From an uncultured Collinsella sp. (GTDB lineage Bacteria > Actinomycetota > Coriobacteriia > Coriobacteriales > Coriobacteriaceae), in contig UQHW01000007.1 of assembly GCA_900540935.1 (NCBI GenBank), forward strand, positions 22,538 through 86,537: a DNA stretch of 64,000 nt. The letters run 5' to 3'. The translations under genes were made by a program, and so were the position numbers. The notes under the pieces were generated by a model that saw nothing but the letters and a program-made list of their open reading frames with translations, ran no database searches and was not told the DNA's origin. This document shows positions 15,693 through 24,637 of the stretch, in pieces (positions within the stretch are counted from its first letter, which is position 1; the number at the start of each line of letters is the position of its first letter).

Positions 15693-16630
15693 TAGGCAGC
15701 CTCAATACGATGCAGGATGTCCTCAACGACCTCATCGATCGTAAACTCGTCCATATCAAACCACACGATACGGTCATCGCGCTTAAACCACGAAAGCTGA
15801 CGTTTGGCATAGCGACGCGAACGCATCTTGATGAGTTCGCGAGCCTCATCCATAGAAATCACGCCATTGAAAGCATCAATGATCTCTTTATAGCCAATTG
15901 CCTGCATCGAAGTCAGGGCATCTCCCAGCCCCTGGTCCATAAGACCGCGAACCTCATCAACAAGACCCTGTTCAAACATCAGATCGACACGCAGGTTAAT
16001 GCGCTCGTAGAGCACCTCGCGATTACGCGTCAGACCAAACCATAGAGCATGATAATGCTCGCGCGGAACACTAAACTGACTTTTTTGCTGTGCATAGGAG
16101 ATACCATCATCATGCATCTCGAGCGCACGAATCACACGGCGCACGTTATGGGGATGAATAACAGCAGCCGATTCTGGGTCGCGCTCGGCAAGCAGGGCAT
16201 GCAGTTCTTCCTCGCCAATACGCTCGGCAAGCTCCTGATAGCCCACACGGCGATCGTCCTCAAGTTCACCCGAGGGAAAGTCCATCTCATCGAGGGCGGC
16301 CTTGAGATATAGCCCCGTACCTCCGCAAAAAACCGGCAGACAACCCGAACCAATGAGACGTTCAACATGCGCGCGAGCGTCAGCCTGATAAAGCGCAGCA
16401 GAATATGCCACACCCGGCTCTACAATGTCGACGAGACGCAGCGGCGCCGTACACTCATCGGGCGTCATCTTTGCGGTACCGATGTCCATGCCACGATAGA
16501 TTTGCATCGCATCGCACGACAGCACTTCGGACGAAAGACGAGCGGCCAAACGGTCGGCAACATCACTCTTACCAACCGCCGTCGGACCGACGATCGCAAC
16601 GGCGGAAAGACCTGCCCCGGAAGAAACCAT
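15692..16630 (-). CDS. miaA: tRNA dimethylallyltransferase
   Basis: 312 residues. Adds the dimethylallyl group to N6 of A37 in tRNAs reading UNN codons, making the substrate of MiaB, whose gene is directly upstream. Walker A GPTAVGKSDVA at the N-terminus, SCDAMQIYRGMDIGTAKM and DMV-like DIVEPG motifs, and GGTGLYLKA are all present. Start and stop overlap the neighbouring genes by a base (TAATG), so miaB-miaA-hflX is translationally coupled. Confidence 0.96.
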   Translation of the reverse strand: MVSSGAGLSAVAIVGPTAVGKSDVADRLAARLSSEVLSCDAMQIYRGMDIGTAKMTPDECTAPLRLVDIVEPGVAYSAALYQADARAHVERLIGSGCLPVFCGGTGLYLKAALDEMDFPSGELEDDRRVGYQELAERIGEEELHALLAERDPESAAVIHPHNVRRVIRALEMHDDGISYAQQKSQFSVPREHYHALWFGLTRNREVLYERINLRVDLMFEQGLVDEVRGLMDQGLGDALTSMQAIGYKEIIDAFNGVISMDEARELIKMRSRRYAKRQLSWFKRDDRIVWFDMDEFTIDEVVEDILHRIEAA

Positions 16631-18000
16631 TAGCGCGGCTCGCCCACAACGGAGCCGGACAAATACCAGGTCTTGGCAACGTCAACGTCAACATCAACGA
16701 TCTTGCCAACAAGCTGATCGATGCTGTAACCCTCGGGGATAGGCGCATGCACGGTCTGATTCTTGGGACTCTTGCCCAGCAGGACCGCGTCGTTCTTTTT
16801 ACTCGTTCCCTCAATGAGCGCCGGAACCACAGTATGAAGTTCACCCTGGTTATACTCATGTGCCGTGGTCTCGATAACCTTAACCAGGCGGTTGAAACGC
16901 CCGAGAATAACCTCATGCGGCGTAGGATCGTCAATCTCTGCGGCCGGGGTACCGGCGCGCTTGGAATAGATGAAGGTATAGGCCTGGGCATAGCGGACCG
17001 TCTCGGCAAGTGAAAGCGTCTGCTCAAAGTCTTCTTCAGTCTCGCCCGGGAAGCCAACGATAATGTCAGTCGAGAGCGCGATATCGGGCATGCGGTTGCG
17101 AATGCGATCGACCAGGCCCAGATAGTCCTCGCGTGTATAACGGCGATTCATCTCTTTGAGGATCCGCGTCGAACCTGACTGGACGGCCAGGTGCAGCTGC
17201 GGCATAACAGCAGGCGTCTCGGCCATGGCGTCGATGGTCTCGGGCAGCAGATCCTTGGGATGCGAAGACGTAAAGAAGATGCGCTCCACACCCGTATCGC
17301 CCACGGCACGCAGCAAATCGGCAAAACGCGGCTTGCCAAACAGATCGCGACCATATGAGTTAACGTTTTGGCCCAGCAGCGTAATCTCACGCACGCCCTG
17401 GCGCACCAAACCGGTCACCTCGTCGACAATCTCCTCGAAGGAGCGGCTCTTTTCGCGACCGCGCACGTACGGAACGATGCAATAGGTACAGAAATTATTG
17501 CAGCCCGTCATGATGGGCACCCAAGCGTGATACTGGGTCTCGCGATGCCACGGCATGCTCATGGCATCCGTATCCTCATGCTCATTGGTGCGGATATGAT
17601 GCTTGCCATCAAGGAACGCCTCGGCAATGAGCTCTGCCACATGTGCGATGGAATGCGTACCAAAGATGACATTGACGTTATCGACGTTGGTGAGCAGGCC
17701 CTCGCCATCGCGCTGCGCGATGCAACCACCAACGGCAACCACACGCTTGCCCGAAGGCGAAGGCGGCAGGCTTTTACAGGAATTGCACTGGCCGTACAGG
17801 CGAGTATCGGCGGCCTCACGCACACAGCATGTCATGAAGACAACGATATCGGCATGCTCGGGATCGAGCGCCATGAGACAGCCATACGAATCAAGCAGAC
17901 CGCTCACGCGCTCGGAATCGTGCTGATTCATCTGGCAGCCAAAGGTGCGGATAAAGTAGGTTTTACCGGCAAGAATATCGCGTACGGAACGCTGGTCCAT
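16630..18000 (-). CDS. miaB: tRNA-2-methylthio-N6-dimethylallyladenosine synthase
   Basis: 456 residues from ATG 18000. Radical-SAM methylthiotransferase that thiolates and methylates C2 of i6A37. UPF0004 domain with Cys in TFGCQMNQHDSE, further Cys in MTCCVRE and VGGCIAQ, the radical-SAM cluster motif GCNNFCTYC and a C-terminal TRAM domain. AGGA lies nine bases upstream; ATG 18006 is an in-frame alternative but too close to it. Two paralogues, rimO and mtaB, are also in the window. Confidence 0.94.
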   Translation of the reverse strand: MDQRSVRDILAGKTYFIRTFGCQMNQHDSERVSGLLDSYGCLMALDPEHADIVVFMTCCVREAADTRLYGQCNSCKSLPPSPSGKRVVAVGGCIAQRDGEGLLTNVDNVNVIFGTHSIAHVAELIAEAFLDGKHHIRTNEHEDTDAMSMPWHRETQYHAWVPIMTGCNNFCTYCIVPYVRGREKSRSFEEIVDEVTGLVRQGVREITLLGQNVNSYGRDLFGKPRFADLLRAVGDTGVERIFFTSSHPKDLLPETIDAMAETPAVMPQLHLAVQSGSTRILKEMNRRYTREDYLGLVDRIRNRMPDIALSTDIIVGFPGETEEDFEQTLSLAETVRYAQAYTFIYSKRAGTPAAEIDDPTPHEVILGRFNRLVKVIETTAHEYNQGELHTVVPALIEGTSKKNDAVLLGKSPKNQTVHAPIPEGYSIDQLVGKIVDVDVDVAKTWYLSGSVVGEPR

Positions 18001-18049
18001 GTGCATAAGTCCTAACGATGGAAGGGAGGCGAATCGAGGCAAGCAGAAG

Positions 18050-18367
18050 CTATGCCACAGGCTTAACATCATCCATGACGACGTTATCCATAGCAGCCCG
18101 ATTGATCTGGTGAACGTAGATAGAAAGGCGGATAGCCGTGCGCGACTCCCCGTTAATGAGGATGTCGGAGAACACGGGCGCACAGGAAATATCAAAACCG
18201 GTTGGAATCAAAAAACCGCGCGCGATAGCAACGGCCTTAATGGCCTGGTTGACAGCACCGGCACCGACACACTGGATGTTGACGGGCACACCATCCTTGA
18301 CCATGCCGGCGATGGCGCCGGCAACGGACGCGGGCGATGATTTGCTTGATACCTTCAGGCAATCCAT
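18050..18367 (-). CDS. spoVS: Stage V sporulation protein S (SpoVS/Alba-like)
   Basis: 105 residues. MDCLKVSSKSSPASVAGAIA and GAGAVNQAIKAVAIARGFL are the hallmark SpoVS sequences. The family's usual 86 residues are followed here by a tail of about 20 (YVHQINRAAMDNVVMDDV). The start at 18367 has CAGGAG upstream. SpoVS is needed for sporulation in Bacillus, yet nothing else in this window indicates a spore former, so a more general nucleic-acid-binding or regulatory role is likely. The neighbourhood (rny upstream, miaB downstream) matches the Bacillus order. Confidence 0.9.
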   Translation of the reverse strand: MDCLKVSSKSSPASVAGAIAGMVKDGVPVNIQCVGAGAVNQAIKAVAIARGFLIPTGFDISCAPVFSDILINGESRTAIRLSIYVHQINRAAMDNVVMDDVKPVA

Positions 18368-18441
18368 GAAGAAACTCCTGCGTTTAAAAGTACGTTTTAA
18401 CTGCAATAACTGTATCGTACCGAGTGGACTCGGTAAAGGCA

Positions 18442-19527
18442 CTATTCCTCTTTGGCAAGATCGAATGTCACGGTGATTCGATCACGCGAAACGCGAATCT
18501 TTGGGTCGCCGCAAAGGTTGAGATAGTACCGGGCGGCAAGGTCATTAAAGTCGCGCTCCACAGCACGCGAAAACTGTGCCATGTCATCCTTGGCAATACG
18601 TAGCCCACGACGATCCTTCGCGAGATCGACAGGAGCCGGCGCATGCGAGGATGAGTCACGCTCGCGCAGCAGACGCGCAGTCACACCGCGAACGGGCTTA
18701 ATCTGCCCTGCCAAAATGCGATGGGCCGTGCGCTCGGACATTTCAAGACCCAAACCCGAACAAATACGGATAAAGTCCTCGGCATCAGAGGCAAGGCCTA
18801 GACGATCAACAACCGGAAGCTCGCTCTCGTCATCAATGAACAGGAGACGCGACGTATCGAGCCGACTTGACGCCTGAGCATAAAGGGTCGCGGCAATCTC
18901 AGACGGAGAACCAAGATAGACATCGCAACCACGCAACTCCTCGAGCGCAAACTCACAAGCAGCGCGAATAATATTATGCGGGCCCCGAGCACAGACATAA
19001 CGTCCGTCCTCATCCTTGACGGCCTGGGGCCAGCTGGACTGATCGGCACGCTCACTGAGGCGGTCGGCCGCAACGCTCACCTTAAAGGCTGAACCAAGAT
19101 CGACACCGGACGTGACCACACGGGCCTCGTCGGTGTTCTGCTTGATCGAAAACAATGCCATGCCACGACCGTGAACGCCCCAACGGTCCATCTTCATGCT
19201 CTCGAGCTTGGAGGTAACACGGGCATCGAAGATTCGCTCTTGCATATCTTGCGGAACGCCCGAACCGTTATCCAGAAAGACAAGCGTGCGGACGCCATCT
19301 TCCTTGGTCGTAGCGAGATAGACTTTGTCGGCGCCAGCATCGCGAGCATTACGGAGCATTTCAATGACGATATCCTCGACATGCTGAATGTCGTGCTTTG
19401 CCTGGCGCCTCTCGGCCTCCGAAACGCGGAGGCGGACATAACCCTCGCCAAGGTTCTCCTCGACGCGAAGGTTGCCCTCCCCCGACATCGACGCGATAAA
19501 TGAGATGAGCTCGTTCGCGTCGCTCAT
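18442..19527 (-). CDS. GHKL-fold ATPase resembling the MutL N-terminal domain
   Basis: 361 residues. The GHKL ATP-binding motifs are in MutL order: EMLRNARDAGA (56-66, N box with N60 and D63), DNGSGVP (86-92), TSK (105-107) and GVHGRGMALFSIK (117-129), which parallel MutL's ENSLDAG, DNGxGI, TSK and GFRGEAL. A basic helical C-terminal half follows and there is no MutL endonuclease domain. I do not recognise a characterised family. Its start abuts the rny stop and spoVS follows 74 bp on, so a role linked to RNase Y or SpoVS is plausible but unproven. Confidence 0.72.
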   Translation of the reverse strand: MSDANELISFIASMSGEGNLRVEENLGEGYVRLRVSEAERRQAKHDIQHVEDIVIEMLRNARDAGADKVYLATTKEDGVRTLVFLDNGSGVPQDMQERIFDARVTSKLESMKMDRWGVHGRGMALFSIKQNTDEARVVTSGVDLGSAFKVSVAADRLSERADQSSWPQAVKDEDGRYVCARGPHNIIRAACEFALEELRGCDVYLGSPSEIAATLYAQASSRLDTSRLLFIDDESELPVVDRLGLASDAEDFIRICSGLGLEMSERTAHRILAGQIKPVRGVTARLLRERDSSSHAPAPVDLAKDRRGLRIAKDDMAQFSRAVERDFNDLAARYYLNLCGDPKIRVSRDRITVTFDLAKEE

Positions 19528-19528
19528 G

Positions 19529-21079
19529 TTATTTAGCGATATCGACAGCGCGGCTCTCGCGAATCACGACGACGCGCACCTGACCGGGATACTCCATCTC
19601 TTCCTCGATCTGATGGGCGATATCGTGAGCCAGGACCGTGGACTGGGCATCGGAGATCTTGTCCGGCTGAACCATGACGTGGACCTCGCGACCAGCCTGC
19701 ATGGCATAGGTACGCTCGACGCCATCATGGGAGTTGGCGATCTCCTCGAGCTTCTCAAGACGCTTGATGTAGTTCTCGGCAGACTCGCGACGGGCACCGG
19801 GGCGAGAGGCAGAGACAGCATCGGCGGCCTGTACCAGGACATCGAGCACCGTGTTGGGGTCGACGTCGGCATGGTGAGCCTCGATAGCGTGGACGATAAC
19901 GGGCTTCTCGCCATAACGGCGGGCAAGCTCGGCGCCGATGACGGCATGCGGGCCCTCGACGTCATGGTCGATTGCCTTGCCCAGGTCGTGCAGCAGGCCG
20001 GCGCGCTTGGCGGTCACAACGTCCAGGCCAAGCTCGGAAGCCATCACGCCGCACAGGTCAGAGACTTCGAGGGAGTGCTGAAGCACGTTCTGACCAAACG
20101 AGGTACGGTAGCGCAGGGCACCAAGGGTCTTGACGATCTCGGGATGCAGGTCGTGGATGCCGGTATCGAAGGCAGCCTGCTCGCCAGCCTCGCGCACGCG
20201 CTGCTGAACCAGGTCGGCAGCCTTGTGATACATCTCCTCGATGCGGGCGGGGTGAATGCGGCCGTCGGCGATGAGGTTCTCGAGGGCAACACGGGCGGTC
20301 TCACGACGGACCGGGTCGAAGCTCGAAAGAACGACAGTCTCGGGCGTGTCGTCGATCACGAGGTTGACGCCGGAAACCTGCTCGAAGGTCCGGATGTTGC
20401 GACCCTCGCGACCGATGATACGGCCCTTGAGGTCATCAGAGGGAATGTGCACGGAGGTAACGGTGACCTCGGCTGTGTGGTCGGCAGCGCAGCGCTGAAT
20501 CGCCAGGGACAGAATCTCCTGGGCGGTCTTGTGGCACTCGGCGCGAACCTGCTGCTCGGACTCGCGAATGATCGTGGCAGCCTCGTGGGTGACCTCGCCG
20601 CGAACCTTATCGAGGAGCTCCTTGTGGGCGTCCTCGCGGGTAAGGTCGGCAATACGCTCGAGCTCGGAGGTCTGCTTTGCGCAGAGCTCCTCGAGCTCAC
20701 GGGAGCGCTTCTCGACCTGACCGGCCTGGCTGGACAGCTGATGCTCGCGCTTGTCGAGAGCGTCGTTGCGGCGATCGAGGGATTCCTCGCGCTGCATCAC
20801 GCGGTTCTCGAGCGTACGAATCTCGTTCTTACGCTGCTTGTCCTCGGCCTCGACCGCCTGCTTGTTCTTGATGATTTCCTCTTTAGCCTCGAGCAGAGCC
20901 TCTTTTTTGAGGGTCTCGGCCTGACGCTTAGCATCACCGATCAGGGACTCAGCCTGTGCGTGTGCCGACTGAATCTTTTCGTCGGCCTCGTGAAGACTAC
21001 CCTGCTTGGCGGTGCGCATGAAGGCAATGGCGGCGATGGCACCCAAAACGATGCCAACGAGCGCTGCGATGATAGGCAT
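19529..21079 (-). CDS. rny: Ribonuclease Y
   Basis: 516 residues. Membrane-anchored endoribonuclease that initiates mRNA decay. N-terminal transmembrane helix ([19 protein letters not shown]), a long coiled coil (about 30-205), a KH domain ([20 protein letters not shown]) and the HD domain ([17 protein letters not shown]) that binds metal and cleaves RNA. The ATG at 21079 is preceded by AAAGGAG; the GTG six bases earlier overlaps that site. Position two genes after recA matches Bacillus. Confidence 0.96.
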   Translation of the reverse strand: MPIIAALVGIVLGAIAAIAFMRTAKQGSLHEADEKIQSAHAQAESLIGDAKRQAETLKKEALLEAKEEIIKNKQAVEAEDKQRKNEIRTLENRVMQREESLDRRNDALDKREHQLSSQAGQVEKRSRELEELCAKQTSELERIADLTREDAHKELLDKVRGEVTHEAATIIRESEQQVRAECHKTAQEILSLAIQRCAADHTAEVTVTSVHIPSDDLKGRIIGREGRNIRTFEQVSGVNLVIDDTPETVVLSSFDPVRRETARVALENLIADGRIHPARIEEMYHKAADLVQQRVREAGEQAAFDTGIHDLHPEIVKTLGALRYRTSFGQNVLQHSLEVSDLCGVMASELGLDVVTAKRAGLLHDLGKAIDHDVEGPHAVIGAELARRYGEKPVIVHAIEAHHADVDPNTVLDVLVQAADAVSASRPGARRESAENYIKRLEKLEEIANSHDGVERTYAMQAGREVHVMVQPDKISDAQSTVLAHDIAHQIEEEMEYPGQVRVVVIRESRAVDIAK

Positions 21080-21336
21080 GCTCACTCCTTTTTATGGATT
21101 CGTTACACAACAAAGCGAACCATCCTTACGAACGGCTCGCGACATTTGAGTAATATGGGCGCAGCTTATGCGGGTCGGATACAGATAAACATATAAACAA
21201 ACTCATCACAGATGAGCACATATCACAAAGCAAATGACAGTGTTTATCGTACGTTGAACCACAACAACTGTCAAATAAATGGCCCCAGCACGGCGGCTAA
21301 AACGCGGTGAACGGCAGGACCACAAAACGCATATGC

Positions 21337-22029
21337 CTAAACCGCACATTCCTCGCATTCGGCATCGAGGCGTGCCTTAACGGCATCGGCGGCGATGTGA
21401 TACGAGAAGCCCTTGCCCATCAAAAACCGAACCAGTTTTTCGAATCCGCGCGTCTCTGGAACACGTCGCTTGGCGAGCAGGGCTGACGCACGCGCCAAAT
21501 CGTCTTCGACGGCAAAATATTCCTCGGGATAACCGGGAATGTCATCGAGCACGACATGACGACGCTTGAGCTCGGTCTCGATTTTGCGCTGTCCCCAACC
21601 ACGCCGTTTGCGTTCCTCGATAAAGTACGAGCAAAAGCGGTTCTCGTCTAAAAAGCGATACTCGGTGGCGCGCTCGACGGCGAAATCAATCGCTGTCTGG
21701 TGAAAGCCGTAGCAAGCCAGCTTGTCACGGACCTCACCCGTCGCATGGTCGCGGCGCGATAACATCTCGGTCACCATGGTAAGTGCACATTTACGCTCGA
21801 TGAGCTGCACCGCCTCACGAAAGTTGTCCCAATCACAGGGAAGATCTGGGCGGTTTTTGACATACAGGCGCGCGACCCGCACGGGAATCCAAATAGAACG
21901 CTCAAAACCGCCCTCAAGCTCACAATCGATATGTGCGCAAGGCTTTTTGGACGCATACCCGCTCGAGAACGAGGAGGCCGCCTTCTTATCGGGAAAGACG
22001 ACCGTGGCCTCGGTCACCGTATACGACAT
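21337..22029 (-). CDS. recX: RecX family regulatory protein
   Basis: 230 residues, longer than E. coli RecX but within the range of Gram-positive forms. After an N-terminal domain of about 90 residues come the tandem three-helix repeats: LSRRDHATGEVRDKLACYGF, then FLDENRFCSYFIEERKRRGWG and a third with FLMGKGFSYHIAADAV. RecX binds RecA filaments and dampens recombinase activity. It starts 11 bp after the recA stop, so recA and recX are co-transcribed under SOS control. The 257-bp gap to rny shows nothing I can name. Confidence 0.9.
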   Translation of the reverse strand: MSYTVTEATVVFPDKKAASSFSSGYASKKPCAHIDCELEGGFERSIWIPVRVARLYVKNRPDLPCDWDNFREAVQLIERKCALTMVTEMLSRRDHATGEVRDKLACYGFHQTAIDFAVERATEYRFLDENRFCSYFIEERKRRGWGQRKIETELKRRHVVLDDIPGYPEEYFAVEDDLARASALLAKRRVPETRGFEKLVRFLMGKGFSYHIAADAVKARLDAECEECAV

Positions 22030-22040
22030 GAGCGTAACCG

Positions 22041-23189
22041 CTACTCGTCGTCATCATCGAGCATGGCGGAACCATCGATGGCGTAAAGCTCGTCAAACTC
22101 CTCAGGCGCAGGCTGATCGGTCAGCTCGACCTCGGACGGAGCATCGTCATCAAACTCAAGTCCGCAGGCAAGGCGGACCTTATGCTCAATCTCGTCGGCG
22201 CAATCGGGGTGTTCGCGCAGGAAAGCCTTGGCGGCCTCGCGACCGTTGCCGAGCTTGTCCTCGCCATAGGCAAACCAGGAGCCCATCTTCTTGCAGATGC
22301 CGCACTCGACAGCCATGTCCAGAATCGAGCCTTCCTTAGAGATGCCCGTACCGTACATGATGTCGAACTCAGCAGAACGGAACGGAGCTGCCACCTTGTT
22401 CTTAACGACCTTGGCTCGCACGCGGTTACCGATAACCTCGTCCTTAAGCTTAATGCTGTCGATACGGCGAATGTCGATACGCACCGAAGAGAAGAACTTA
22501 AGGGCGCGGCCGCCCGTCGTAGTCTCGGGGTTGCCGAACATGACGCCAATCTTCTCACGCAGTTGGTTAATGAAGATGCACGTCGTGTTGGACTTGGACA
22601 GCGAGCCGGCGAGCTTGCGGAGCGCCTGGCTCATCAGGCGAGCCTGAAGACCGACCGTAGTGTCGCCGATCTCTCCCTCGATCTCGGCACGCGGGGTCAG
22701 CGCGGCGACGGAGTCGACGACGATGGCATCGATGGCGCCGGAGCGCACGAGCATGTCAACAATCTCGAGCGCCTGCTCGCCCGTATCGGGCTGGGAAATG
22801 AGCACCTCGTCGATATCCACGCCGATGCGCGCGGCATACGTGGGATCGAGCGCGTGCTCGGCATCGATAAATGCAACAACGCCACCCATTGCCTGGGCCT
22901 CGGCCAAGATCTCGAGCGAAAGCGTCGTCTTACCGGAGGACTCGGGACCGTAGATCTCGACGATTCGGCCGCGCGGCACACCGCCGATACCCAGAGCGGC
23001 ATCGAGTGCCAGAGCGCCCGTAGGGATGGCCTCGACCTCGAGCTCGGGGCCACCGTCGCCGTACCTCATGATGGAACCCTGGCCGAATTTCTTCTCGATC
23101 TCGGCCTTGGTGGTGGCGATCATCTCATCGCGCTCTTTACCCGTCGTGCGACCATGAACGGTACGTACGGGACCTGAATTCTTGGCCAT
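22041..23189 (-). CDS. recA: Recombinase RecA
   Basis: 382 residues from ATG 23189 (AGGAGGGC upstream). DNA strand exchange and LexA co-protease. Walker [11 protein letters not shown], Walker [10 protein letters not shown], the L2 loop region [20 protein letters not shown] and the C-terminal domain with the acidic tail ([12 protein letters not shown]) are all present. No intein. Regulated by the LexA box in its promoter. Confidence 0.98.
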   Translation of the reverse strand: MAKNSGPVRTVHGRTTGKERDEMIATTKAEIEKKFGQGSIMRYGDGGPELEVEAIPTGALALDAALGIGGVPRGRIVEIYGPESSGKTTLSLEILAEAQAMGGVVAFIDAEHALDPTYAARIGVDIDEVLISQPDTGEQALEIVDMLVRSGAIDAIVVDSVAALTPRAEIEGEIGDTTVGLQARLMSQALRKLAGSLSKSNTTCIFINQLREKIGVMFGNPETTTGGRALKFFSSVRIDIRRIDSIKLKDEVIGNRVRAKVVKNKVAAPFRSAEFDIMYGTGISKEGSILDMAVECGICKKMGSWFAYGEDKLGNGREAAKAFLREHPDCADEIEHKVRLACGLEFDDDAPSEVELTDQPAPEEFDELYAIDGSAMLDDDDE

Positions 23190-23219
23190 GAATAGCCCTC
23201 CTCTTAACAACCTGCATCG

Positions 23220-23248
23220 ATAATAAACGAACGGCTGTTCGTGGTCAA
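23220..23248 (-). promoter_or_regulatory. recA promoter with LexA box
   Basis: On the minus strand TTGACC (23243-23248) and TATTAT (23220-23225) are 17 bp apart, and a perfect CGAAC-N4-GTTCG palindrome (23228-23241) fills the spacer. This repeats the design of the LysM promoter at 12995-13024. Confidence 0.88.
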
Positions 23249-23289
23249 CCGTTCAGATAAATCATATGCAGCCGACCTTTCCAAAACCC

Positions 23290-23340
23290 AACCAAACGCC
23301 GACCAAACACTGACCAAATGCTTGACCACAAAGGACCAAA
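23290..23340. repeat. Five phased RACCAMA repeats upstream of recA
   Basis: AACCAAA (23290), GACCAAA (23301, 23312, 23334) and GACCACA (23324) start 10 to 12 bp apart, about one per helical turn, in the gap between cinA and the recA promoter. Function unknown. Confidence 0.6.
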
Positions 23341-23416
23341 AATGAACAAGGCAGGCAAAAATACACCCATGAACAGCACAAACGCTAAATTCTTCTGAGG
23401 TCCCTATCTCCACAAT

Positions 23417-23438
23417 TAAGGGGCCCGGAGGCCCCTTA
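23417..23438 (-). terminator. Hairpin after cinA
   Basis: TTAAGGGGCC and GGCCCCTTAA pair perfectly around a 4-nt loop. The minus-strand tail is only TTAATTG, so termination may be partial. Confidence 0.5.
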
Positions 23439-23446
23439 AAACACGT

Positions 23447-23977
23447 CTATTCCATAGAGTTGAGCACAAGGGCAATGCGTCCCAATGCCTCCGCGACCGC
23501 ATGGGCACGAACACACGAACGGTCGCCCTCATAGTGGCAGCGCACAGAGTCCACGACCGGCACGCCCCCATCGGCGGAGCGATACGCCCAGCCAATATAG
23601 AAAGTGCCCGCCGGATCTTCCTCAGTGCCACCGCCGGGGCCGGCATAACCCGTTGCGCTCACTGCAATATCGCTCTGGTACAGCTCCAGCGAACCCGCCG
23701 CCATCTCGCGCGCGGTCTGATGCGACACCGCGGTATAGCGGTCGAGCGTCTCCTGCTCAACACCAAGAACGCGATGCTTGATCTCATCGCAATAGGTCAC
23801 CGCACCGCCACGCAGCACCGCCGAGGCGCCCGGGATATCGGCAATCGTCGAGGCGATCATACCCGCCGTCAGCGACTCAGCCGTCGAAACCGTCACGCCC
23901 CGAGCGCTCGCGCGCTCGACAATATCGCGCGCCAGCTCCTCGTTATGTGCGGAAATCTGCTCAAAAGAGTCCGTCAT
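23447..23977 (-). CDS. CinA C-terminal domain protein (nicotinamide-nucleotide amidohydrolase)
   Basis: 176 residues, corresponding only to the PncC half of CinA; the N-terminal MoaB-like half is absent. STAESLTAGMIASTIADIPGAS and the later VSATGYAGPGGGTEEDPAGTFYIGW are the family signatures. The enzyme deamidates NMN to nicotinic acid mononucleotide. It sits between pgsA and recA, the common Gram-positive order. ATG 23977 and GTG 23983 are both possible starts; GGTGGG is the only nearby ribosome binding site. A hairpin (23417-23438, AAGGGGCC / GGCCCCTT) lies after the stop. Confidence 0.88.
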   Translation of the reverse strand: MTDSFEQISAHNEELARDIVERASARGVTVSTAESLTAGMIASTIADIPGASAVLRGGAVTYCDEIKHRVLGVEQETLDRYTAVSHQTAREMAAGSLELYQSDIAVSATGYAGPGGGTEEDPAGTFYIGWAYRSADGGVPVVDSVRCHYEGDRSCVRAHAVAEALGRIALVLNSME

Positions 23978-23989
23978 ACCCACCAGGAC

Positions 23990-24628
23990 CTAGACCGAAA
24001 AGACGATCTTGCGGCAGTTCCAGAAGTACTGGGCGCCCGAGATAACGGTCAGGACAACGGCAACGGCGTACAGGAAGCGCGACACCGAGTAGATGCCGAG
24101 CGTCAGCGCCACCGGGCCAAGGTGCAAGCCGGCCATCGCAAAGACGCACAGATAACCGCAGATGGAGACCATCGTGGTCGCCGTCTTGTACTTGCCGAGC
24201 TTATCGGCCGCAACGACCACACCAGCAGCACTCGCGACCATGCGAAGAGCGCTCACCAGCAGCTCGCGGAACAGGATAATGAACACGGACCACACGGTCA
24301 CCGCGCCAAAATCCAAGAACAGCAGCAGGGCCGAGAACACCAGCAGCTTGTCCGCGATGGGGTCCAAGAACTTGCCGAAATCGGTGATCTCGTTGCGCGA
24401 GCGCGCCAGATAGCCGTCGACCTTATCGGTGCACGACAGAATCACGTACAGAATAAAAGCGGCGGCGGCGAGCGGGCCGTCGAAGGTGCTCCAATCCGTA
24501 CCGGCAACACTCGTGTGAGACAGCGCCGACACAATCATGAACACCGGGATAAAGACGATGCGCACGCACGTCACGATATTGGCGGGCGTCCAAACACTCG
24601 TCAGTTCCTTATTGCTCTCGTTTGCCAC
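23990..24628 (-). CDS. pgsA: CDP-diacylglycerol-glycerol-3-phosphate 3-phosphatidyltransferase
   Basis: 212 residues. First committed step to phosphatidylglycerol. The N-terminal WTPANIVTCVRIVFIPVF and the active site SCTDKVDGYLARSRNEITDFGKFLDPIADK (D-x2-DG-x2-AR-x8-G-x3-D-x3-D, split across these residues) are typical, with several membrane helices. Starts at GTG 24628 after TAGGAGAG. Its place before cinA-recA is the classic pgsA location, in contrast to the paralogue at 3079. Confidence 0.93.
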   Translation of the reverse strand: MANESNKELTSVWTPANIVTCVRIVFIPVFMIVSALSHTSVAGTDWSTFDGPLAAAAFILYVILSCTDKVDGYLARSRNEITDFGKFLDPIADKLLVFSALLLFLDFGAVTVWSVFIILFRELLVSALRMVASAAGVVVAADKLGKYKTATTMVSICGYLCVFAMAGLHLGPVALTLGIYSVSRFLYAVAVVLTVISGAQYFWNCRKIVFSV

Positions 24629-24637
24629 GACGCTCTC

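Noticed and set aside
23290..23340. Short phased repeats as a CRISPR array
   Set aside because: Units are 7 bp with 3-5 bp between, far too short for repeats and spacers, and no cas genes are present.
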